The position numbers and the translations under genes were made by a program. Below are positions 1-4,568 of a stretch of 7,950 nucleotides of DNA, one piece after another; the stretch's first letter is position 1, and each line of letters begins with the position of its first letter. The notes under the pieces were generated by a model. The model saw only the letters and a list, made by a program, of their open reading frames with translations. It ran no database searches and was not told the DNA's origin. Source of the stretch: Insolitispirillum peregrinum (GTDB lineage Bacteria > Pseudomonadota > Alphaproteobacteria > Rhodospirillales > Rhodospirillaceae); assembly GCF_042665255.1 (NCBI RefSeq), contig NZ_JBHTCD010000066.1; one strand, written 5' to 3'.

Positions 1-106
1 AACGGCGGTTATCGTGGGAAGGACGGCACCCGCGACCTCGCTCCGATGGCAATAATGGCGAAATCACCGCCCATTCATCGTCCGTTACACCAATCCGTTC
101 ATTCAT
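1..106 (-). CDS. IS5-family transposase, N-terminal fragment (continues past window start)
   Basis: This reading frame is absent from a simple ORF listing because it runs off the window. Translation from the ATG at 106 gives 35 residues beginning MNERIGVTDDEWAVISPLLP and continuing SERGRGCRPSHDNRR. This matches the conserved start of IS5-family transposases (T-D-x-E-W-x-x-I-x-P-L-L-P, then G-R-x-x-R-P-x-x-D-N-R-R), the DUF4096-type N-terminal domain. The catalytic DDE residues would lie outside. The start is chosen because GGGGAG at 115-120 sits 8 bases upstream. A competing ATG at 114 hits a stop after three codons. No disruption is visible in the part seen. Confidence 0.85.
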   Translation of the reverse strand, partial: MNERIGVTDDEWAVISPLLPSERGRGCRPSHDNRR

Positions 107-144
107 CGATTCATCTCCCCATGAGAGAAATTATTGAGTCAAAA

Positions 145-173
145 ATTATTATTACCGTCAAAGCCTTTGTCAA
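145..173 (-). promoter_or_regulatory. Promoter of the IS5-family transposase
   Basis: On the minus strand TTGACA (173-168, perfect -35) is followed by a 17-base spacer and AATAAT (150-145, five of six -10 matches). Transcription would start near 138, leaving a leader of about 30 bases before the ATG at 106. The -35 lies inside the terminal inverted-repeat region, a common IS arrangement. Confidence 0.6.
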
Positions 174-179
174 CAGAAC

Positions 180-602
180 CTAATGCTCCGCATGCAGGCA
201 ATGGCTGTGATCGGCCAGCACCTCGATCACCTTGCAGCTATAGATATGATCCTGCGGACAGTCGGCCAGCATATGCTCGATCTCATCACGCAGCGCCGTC
301 AGGCGGGCGATCTTGTCATCAATCGCCGCAAGGTGCGCCCGGGCAATCCCGTCGGCTTGTCGGCAGGAACGATCCGGCTGGGCGGCCATGCGCAGCAGAT
401 CGCGGATGGCGTCGGTTTCAAACCCCATCTCGCGGGCATGGCGGATAAAGCGCAGGCGGCGAACCGTTTCCTGATCATACAGGCGGCGATTGCTGTCAGT
501 CCGGGGCGGTTCGGGCAGCAGGCCAACGGATTCGTAATAGCGGATGGTCGGCACCTTGACGCCGGTTGCTTCGGCCAGTTTGCCAATTGTCAAAAGGGAC
601 AT
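180..602 (-). CDS. MerR-family Zn/Cd/Pb-responsive transcriptional regulator (CadR/ZntR/PbrR type)
   Basis: This is a 140-residue dimeric metal sensor that would untwist the promoter of the divergent metal-efflux ATPase when it binds a divalent metal. The N-terminus is a typical MerR winged helix (TIGKLAEATGVKVPTIRYYE, then GLLPEPPRT and NRRLY), followed by RLRFIRHAREMGF and a long coiled-coil dimerisation helix. In numbering from the ATG, cysteines at about 80, 115 and 123, followed by an H/C-rich tail (HSHCLHAEH), match the metal ligands of Zn/Cd/Pb MerR proteins. They do not match the CueR (copper) or SoxR pattern. The ATG at 602 is preferred over the GTG at 605 because AGAGG lies 7 bases upstream of it. 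The stop codon TAG is formed at the junction with an IS5-family element, so the tail may have lost or gained a few residues. The exact metal (Zn, Cd or Pb) cannot be fixed from sequence. Confidence 0.9.
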   Translation of the reverse strand: MSLLTIGKLAEATGVKVPTIRYYESVGLLPEPPRTDSNRRLYDQETVRRLRFIRHAREMGFETDAIRDLLRMAAQPDRSCRQADGIARAHLAAIDDKIARLTALRDEIEHMLADCPQDHIYSCKVIEVLADHSHCLHAEH

Positions 603-613
603 CACAAAGCCTC

Positions 614-644
614 TTGATCCTCTAGTGACTGGAGCTTTTAGCCT
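614..644 (+). promoter_or_regulatory. MerR-controlled promoter of the metal-efflux ATPase
   Basis: The -35 is TTGATC (614-619) and the -10 is TAGCCT (639-644), separated by 19 bases. This is the over-long spacing typical of promoters activated by MerR-family proteins. The spacer begins at once with the dyad CTCTAG-TGA-CTGGAG (620-634), closely resembling known zntA/cadA/pbrA operators in sequence and position. The predicted start site is near 651, about 28 bases upstream of the ATPase ATG. The regulator gene reads away in the other direction, so the same operator probably also controls its own expression. Confidence 0.8.
620..634. promoter_or_regulatory. MerR-family operator dyad
   Basis: CTCTAG, three central bases, then CTGGAG: an inverted repeat with five of six arm bases paired, lying wholly inside the 19-base spacer of the ATPase promoter. 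Position and sequence are those expected for a Zn/Cd/Pb-type MerR binding site. Confidence 0.75.
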
Positions 645-652
645 ACGCTAAA
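637..652. repeat. Second perfect dyad overlapping the -10 of the ATPase promoter
   Basis: TTTAGC-CTAC-GCTAAA is a perfect 6-base inverted repeat with a 4-base centre. It covers the proposed -10 and reaches the predicted start site. It is distinct from the MerR operator just upstream. It could be another protein's operator, part of the divergent merR promoter, or chance. Confidence 0.45.
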
Positions 653-666
653 GGATTCAGTTCGTC

Positions 667-672
667 GAGGAG
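667..672 (+). promoter_or_regulatory. Ribosome binding site of the metal-efflux ATPase
   Basis: GAGGAG lies 6 bases before the ATG at 679. This near-perfect Shine-Dalgarno sequence fixes the start and so places the Cys/His-rich segment inside the protein. Confidence 0.8.
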
Positions 673-678
673 TGCGCC

Positions 679-2670
679 ATGTCCACCCATCATCAGGCTT
701 CATCGGGCTGCGGAGGCTGTGGATGCCATGCCTCGCACGCTCCGGCCCACACCGAACCACACCATGATCATGGACATGATGAGCACGGGCATGATCACGG
801 CCATGATCACGGTACCGGAGGCTGGCTGTCGCAATCGCGCCTGATCGTGCTGACCGGGGCCGCCTTGTTGCTGGCCTATGGAGCATCGTGGCAATGGCCT
901 GCGCTGCACCACTGGATTTTCTGGCCGGTGATTGCCGTCTGTATCCTGCCCATTGCCCGCCATGCCCTGGCCGGCCTGCGGCGCGGGCAGGTCTTTTCCA
1001 TCGAAACCCTGATGCTGGTGGCCACCATCGGTGCGGTTTTGATCGGGGCCAGCGAAGAAGCCGCCGCTGTCATCTTTCTGTTTCAGATCGGTGAAGCCCT
1101 CGAAGGGCTGGCCAGCCGCCGGGCACAGGCCGGGATTCGGGCTCTGGCCGCCTTGTTGCCCAGCGAAGCCCGCTGCGAAGCCCCCGATGGCAGCCTGATC
1201 CTGCGTTCCGCCGATCAGGTGCATATCGGTGACGTGGTACAGGTGCGGGCGGGCGACCGCATTCCGGTCGATGGCGAGGTGATCAGCGGCGAAAGCACCA
1301 TCAACGAGGCCGCCCTGACCGGCGAGAGCCAACCCCGCCACAAAAGCACCGGCGATGCCGTCTTTGCCGGAACCATCGCTCTGGACGGGACGCTGCGCCT
1401 GCGGGTCACGCAGGACTCCGGCCAGACCACGCTGGCGCGGATTGTCGCGGTGGTCCAGCAGGCCCAGCGCCAAAAAGCGCCGGTCGCCCGCTTTACCGAA
1501 CGCTTTGCCCGCCTGTACACACCGCTGGTGGTGGCAGGGGCGGCTGTGGTTGCCCTGACGCCTCCGCTGCTGTTCGACGGTGACTGGCAAACGTGGATTT
1601 ACCGTGGTCTGGCAGTGTTGCTGATCGGCTGTCCGTGTGCTCTGGTCATTTCGACCCCGGCGGCGATTGCCTCTGGCTTGTCGGTCGGTGCCCGCCATGG
1701 ATTGCTGATGAAGGGCGGCGCGGTGCTGGAGGCTTTGGGGCAAGTCACCACTGTCGCCTTTGACAAGACCGGTACCCTGACCAACGGAACACCACGGGTC
1801 AGCGATCTGCTGTGCCTGCGGGACTCCCGTGCCGAAGCGCTGGCGCTGGCGGCGGGAATGGCACAGGAAGCCTCTCATCCTGTTGCGCTGGCCATCGCGG
1901 CAGCCGTACAGGAGCAAGAGGTCTCCGCCGTCCCGGTCACCGACAGCCGGACGCTGGGCGGCAAGGGCATGCTGGCCCGCTGGCAGGATCAGGAGGTCTT
2001 TCTGGGCGGGGTCGCCGCCGCACAGGACCACTGGCCCGGCCTTGTGGTCCCGCCGCAGGCCGAACAGTTCCGCCAGCAGGGCAAATCGGTCTCGCTGCTG
2101 GTTTGTGCCGGCGCCGTCTGGGCCGTTTTCGCCGCCGAAGACAGCCTGCGCCCCGATGCAAAGGAGGGTGTGGCGGCACTGGCCCGGCGGGGCATTTCCA
2201 TGATGATGCTGACCGGCGACCATCAGGCCGCCGCCGAACGGGTCGGTTCGGCGCTGGGCATTTCCGTCCATGCCGACCTGCTGCCCACCGACAAGATGCA
2301 CCTGATCGAACAACGACAGGCAGCGGGCGAGCGGGTGGCCAAGGTCGGGGATGGCATCAATGATGCCCCCGGACTGGCCGCCGCCCATGTCGGCATTGCC
2401 ATGGGGGCTGCGACCGACGTCGCCCTCGAAACCGCCGACGCCGCCAGCCTGCACGGGCGGGTTGGCGACATTGCCGCCATGATCAGCCTGTCACGCCAGA
2501 CCCTGCGGACCATTTACCAGAATGTGGCGCTGGCGCTGGGGCTGAAAGGGGTGTTTCTGGTGCTGACGGTTGCCGGGGTCACCGGCCTGTGGCCTGCGGT
2601 GCTGGCCGATACCGGCGCGACGGTTCTGGTCACCGCCAACGCCTTGCGCCTGTTGCGTCTCCGCCTGTGA
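679..2670 (+). CDS. zntA: Heavy-metal P1B-type ATPase, Zn2+/Cd2+/Pb2+ exporter (ZntA/CadA type)
   Basis: A 663-residue inner-membrane pump that uses ATP to export divalent soft metals from the cytoplasm. Visible landmarks are TGES (214-217, actuator), GCPCALVIST with the transmembrane CPC metal site (318-320), DKTGTLT with the phosphorylated Asp362, the HP motif (H400-P401), TGD (512-514) and GDGINDAP (557-564). Lys623 (ALGLKG) and Asp644 (VLADTGATV) in the last two helices are the signature of the Zn/Cd/Pb subgroup (P1B-2), arguing against a copper pump. About eight membrane segments are visible, roughly 53-141, 280-331 and 612-655. The usual N-terminal HMA domain is absent. Instead residues 1-45 carry C11, C14 and C16 plus 14 histidines in HDHG-type repeats, which explains a length shorter than E. 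coli ZntA (about 730). The gene is divergent from the MerR regulator and its promoter has the MerR architecture. The symbol reflects subtype; cadA would serve equally. Confidence 0.93.
   Translation: MSTHHQASSGCGGCGCHASHAPAHTEPHHDHGHDEHGHDHGHDHGTGGWLSQSRLIVLTGAALLLAYGASWQWPALHHWIFWPVIAVCILPIARHALAGLRRGQVFSIETLMLVATIGAVLIGASEEAAAVIFLFQIGEALEGLASRRAQAGIRALAALLPSEARCEAPDGSLILRSADQVHIGDVVQVRAGDRIPVDGEVISGESTINEAALTGESQPRHKSTGDAVFAGTIALDGTLRLRVTQDSGQTTLARIVAVVQQAQRQKAPVARFTERFARLYTPLVVAGAAVVALTPPLLFDGDWQTWIYRGLAVLLIGCPCALVISTPAAIASGLSVGARHGLLMKGGAVLEALGQVTTVAFDKTGTLTNGTPRVSDLLCLRDSRAEALALAAGMAQEASHPVALAIAAAVQEQEVSAVPVTDSRTLGGKGMLARWQDQEVFLGGVAAAQDHWPGLVVPPQAEQFRQQGKSVSLLVCAGAVWAVFAAEDSLRPDAKEGVAALARRGISMMMLTGDHQAAAERVGSALGISVHADLLPTDKMHLIEQRQAAGERVAKVGDGINDAPGLAAAHVGIAMGAATDVALETADAASLHGRVGDIAAMISLSRQTLRTIYQNVALALGLKGVFLVLTVAGVTGLWPAVLADTGATVLVTANALRLLRLRL
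790..812 (+). repeat. Short direct repeat in the His-rich coding segment
   Basis: CATGATCACGG occurs at 790-800 and again at 802-812, a 12-base period encoding His-Asp-His-Gly units. Related shorter copies lie just upstream (from about 762). The in-frame period means slippage would change the number of metal-binding units without breaking the frame. Confidence 0.6.
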
Positions 2671-2679
2671 CCGCGACAG

Positions 2680-3000
2680 CTACAACGTACTGTCCAGAGC
2701 GATTCGGCCATCCTGCGTCACCCGCACCTGCTTTCTGGCTTTTCTGGCAAGGGGAATACTGTTTTTCATGCACCATGACAAAATGGCGGCACAGACAAAT
2801 ACCCCTTCCAGCTCCTCGCCAGCCTGACGACCGCCTTTGGTCGCCAGTGTACAACGCAGAAGAATGGGATCTTTCTGTGCAATCTGTACACTGATCACTT
2901 GACCGGGCTCGACATGTGTCTTGGTCGAATTGATAAAGGCACTCAGGACCGCGCACATTTCTTCGTTTGAGAACAGCAGGCGGCGGATTTCTATCGGCAT
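2680..3000 (-). CDS. Small protein of unknown function, conserved-looking
   Basis: A 106-residue protein starting MPIEIRRLLFSNEEM and containing EPGQVISVQIAQKDPILLRC, a short charged loop (KGGRQAGEELEG), a helix-like FVCAAILSWCMKNSIPL, and a basic end (ARKARKQVRV). I do not recognise a named family. Alternating strand and helix segments, the absence of a signal peptide or membrane span, and the lack of low-complexity shadow character suggest a real small cytosolic protein. The ATG at 3000 is preferred over an in-frame GTG at 3054 because the upstream residues look unstructured; neither start has a clear ribosome binding site. It converges on the ATPase gene with 9 bases between the stops. Its base composition is more AT-rich than its neighbours', which may hint at different origin. 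Confidence 0.6.
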   Translation of the reverse strand: MPIEIRRLLFSNEEMCAVLSAFINSTKTHVEPGQVISVQIAQKDPILLRCTLATKGGRQAGEELEGVFVCAAILSWCMKNSIPLARKARKQVRVTQDGRIALDSTL

Positions 3001-3310
3001 CGGACTGACTCGCAGGCAAGGAAGAGGCGTACTGCCCTCTGCCCAAATAACCACAAGAAAGATAAAATTGTTACGAATAATACCGCATGCCAGCCCTTCA
3101 GTAAAAGAAAGACCAGACTTTTGTCACATGCGGACACCCGATTATGCGCCAGAATCCCCTCCCGGGGCCGACCAGCATGCGTTAAACCTGGCGCGGGCAC
3201 TCAGGTCTAACCTTTTGGTGTGCCGCAGTGATGGCGCGCAAAACCAGTTCCCGCTTTTGCGCTTACGGCTCCGGATGATACAGAATCTGTAGAAAGGTGT
3301 TTGGTTGCGG
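3001..3310. other. Intergenic stretch without a supported gene
   Basis: Between the start of the small minus-strand gene and the asd promoter lie about 310 bases. The part from 3045 to 3125 is AT-rich and could hold the promoter of the minus-strand gene, but no clear -35/-10 pair stands out. At 3280-3290 there is a perfect 5-base dyad ACAGA-A-TCTGT of unknown meaning. No RNA gene, repeat array or convincing ORF is seen. Confidence 0.5.
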
Positions 3311-3339
3311 TTCAAATCATCGCCGCACTCTGATATAAC
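3311..3339 (+). promoter_or_regulatory. Likely sigma-70 promoter of asd
   Basis: TTCAAA (3311-3316) is followed by a 17-base spacer and TATAAC (3334-3339), five of six matches. A TG at 3331-3332 one base before the -10 forms an extended -10. Transcription would begin near 3346, giving a leader of about 37 bases before the ATG at 3383. Confidence 0.5.
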
Positions 3340-3382
3340 GTTCGTCCTCGTTAACAATCCGATAGATGGGAAGTACATTATT

Positions 3383-4417
3383 ATGGCTGAATACGTGGCT
3401 TCTGGTCCTAAGGTCGCCGTCATTGGTGTCACCGGAGCCGTGGGCAAGGAAATGGTGAACGTGCTGCACGATCGCGCGTTCCCGCTCTCCGAACTGCGGC
3501 TGTTCGCGTCCGAACGTAGCGCAGGCAAAACTCTGGAGACTTCCTACGGCAGCAAGACCATCGAAGCCTTCAGCGTGGACGCCGTGGCCGAATGCGATCT
3601 CGCCCTGATGGCGGTGTCGGGTGATTTTGCCAAGGAATACGCCCCGCAGCTGGCAGCCAAAGGTGTCACCGTCATCGACAACTCCTCAGCCTTCCGCTAC
3701 GACGCCGACAAGCCGCTGGTGATCCCCGAGATCAACCCGCAGGACGTCGGCGATGCCCGCATCATCGCCAACCCGAACTGCACCACCGCCATTCTGGCCG
3801 TGGCCCTGTGGCCGCTGCATCAGGCCTATGGCCTGAAGAAGGTGCTGGTGTCGACCTATCAGGCGGCTTCGGGCGCCGGGGCCGAAGGGATGGCCGAACT
3901 GGAAGACCAGGCCCGCGCCTATCTGGATACCGGTGTTGCCGCCAACAAGGTGTTCGCCCATCCTCTGCCGTTCAACCTGATCCCGCACATCGACGTGTTC
4001 CAGGACAACGGCTATACCAAGGAAGAGATGAAGGTCACCTGGGAAAGCCGCAAGATCATGGGCCTGCCCGATCTGGCGCTGTCCTGCACCGCCGTCCGCA
4101 TCCCGACCTCGCGCGCCCACGCCGAAACCGCGGTGATCGAAACCGAACGTCCGTGCTCGCCCGACGAAGCCCGCGCCATCCTGTCGAAGGCTGCCGGAGT
4201 GAAGGTGGTCGATGATCCGGCCGCCAAGGTCTATCCGATGCCGCTGAACGCCTCGGGCAAGTATGACGTCGAAGTGGGCCGTATCCGCCAGAACCTGGTG
4301 TTCGGCGACCATGGTCTGGAATTCTTCGTCTGTGGCGACCAGCTGCTGAAGGGCGCGGCCCTGAACGCGGTGCAGATCGCCGAGGTGGTTCTGGAACAGC
4401 GGACCGTCGCCGCCTGA
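3383..4417 (+). CDS. asd: Aspartate-semialdehyde dehydrogenase (EC 1.2.1.11)
   Basis: A 344-residue cytosolic enzyme that reduces beta-aspartyl phosphate to aspartate semialdehyde with NADPH, the branch-point step to lysine, diaminopimelate (peptidoglycan), threonine, methionine and isoleucine. Visible are the nucleotide-binding loop GVTGAVGKEM (15-24), FASERSAGK (41-49), DNSSAFR (99-105), the catalytic Cys133 in NPNCTT, Gln160 in STYQAASG, HPLPFNLIPHID (193-204), and Arg239 and His246 in AVRIPTSRAHAE, with CGDQLLKGAALNAVQIAE near the C-terminus. Length and motifs are standard. The frame extends upstream to a TTG at 3305, but that would place coding sequence over the promoter. The ATG at 3383 has GGGAAG 9 bases upstream and begins just before the Rossmann strand. 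It is a single-gene unit with its own promoter and terminator. Confidence 0.96.
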   Translation: MAEYVASGPKVAVIGVTGAVGKEMVNVLHDRAFPLSELRLFASERSAGKTLETSYGSKTIEAFSVDAVAECDLALMAVSGDFAKEYAPQLAAKGVTVIDNSSAFRYDADKPLVIPEINPQDVGDARIIANPNCTTAILAVALWPLHQAYGLKKVLVSTYQAASGAGAEGMAELEDQARAYLDTGVAANKVFAHPLPFNLIPHIDVFQDNGYTKEEMKVTWESRKIMGLPDLALSCTAVRIPTSRAHAETAVIETERPCSPDEARAILSKAAGVKVVDDPAAKVYPMPLNASGKYDVEVGRIRQNLVFGDHGLEFFVCGDQLLKGAALNAVQIAEVVLEQRTVAA

Positions 4418-4451
4418 TCTCCCGCCACGGAGAACAGGGGTGCAAAGGCAC

Positions 4452-4490
4452 GGGGGGATGCTCTGTAACGGAGCATCCCCCTTTGTTTTT
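4452..4490 (+). terminator. Intrinsic terminator of asd
   Basis: GGGGGATGCTC (4453-4463) pairs perfectly with GAGCATCCCCC (4471-4481), an 11-base-pair stem with a 7-base loop. TTTGTTTTT follows immediately. It lies 35 bases after the asd stop and separates asd from the next gene. Confidence 0.93.
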
Positions 4491-4506
4491 CAGGTGCTTT
4501 GATCCG

Positions 4507-4535
4507 TTGTCTTTTCCCCTCTGGCGCGTGATACT
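4507..4535 (+). promoter_or_regulatory. Possible promoter of the hydrolase-hemerythrin gene
   Basis: TTGTCT (4507-4512) and GATACT (4530-4535) are separated by 17 bases, each matching four of six consensus positions. The start would be near 4542, with about 27 bases of leader. The upstream terminator means this gene needs its own promoter, and little other space is available. No clear MarR-type dyad is seen here. Confidence 0.4.
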
Positions 4536-4557
4536 CTCGTTCATCCACGCATGGCAA

Positions 4558-4563
4558 AGGGAA
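4558..4563 (+). promoter_or_regulatory. Ribosome binding site deciding the start of the fusion gene
   Basis: AGGGAA sits 5 bases before the ATG at 4569. The in-frame ATG at 4551 has nothing resembling a Shine-Dalgarno sequence ahead of it and contains this site within its own codons, so the downstream start is favoured. Confidence 0.65.
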
Positions 4564-4568
4564 CGGTC

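Larger units (their letters stand above)
1..180 (-). mobile_element. IS5-family insertion sequence, 5' end only
   Basis: Reading the minus strand from position 180, the sequence begins GGTTCTGTTGACAAAGG, which looks like an IS5-family (IS427/IS1031-like) inverted-repeat end. A transposase promoter, a ribosome binding site and a transposase N-terminus follow in order. The adjoining host bases 181-183 are TAA, fitting the TNA target these groups use. The other end lies outside the window, so neither the matching inverted repeat nor the second target copy can be checked. The end at 180 is inferred from where the merR coding sequence stops and from the repeat-like start; it could be off by a few bases. 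Confidence 0.72.

Noticed and set aside
183..617. Open frame antisense to merR
   Set aside because: The minus strand encodes an unmistakable MerR protein with a ribosome binding site; the plus-strand frame has no family features.
700..2454. 584-codon open frame antisense to the metal pump
   Set aside because: It mirrors the pump gene, which has complete catalytic motifs. The antisense product is rich in Gly, Gln and Arg with no domain, as expected for a GC-rich shadow frame.
3305..3330. tRNA T-arm-like sequence GGTTCAAATC
   Set aside because: No acceptor stem, D-arm or anticodon arm can be built around it, and it overlaps the asd promoter. Resemblance is by chance.
3305..3382. 26-codon N-terminal extension of asd from a TTG
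   Set aside because: It would translate through the likely promoter, has no Shine-Dalgarno sequence, and adds residues absent from typical family members.
4499..4512. FNR-type site (TTGAT half-site) upstream of the hemerythrin fusion
   Set aside because: Only the TTGAT half is present; the ATCAA half at the required 4-base spacing is missing.
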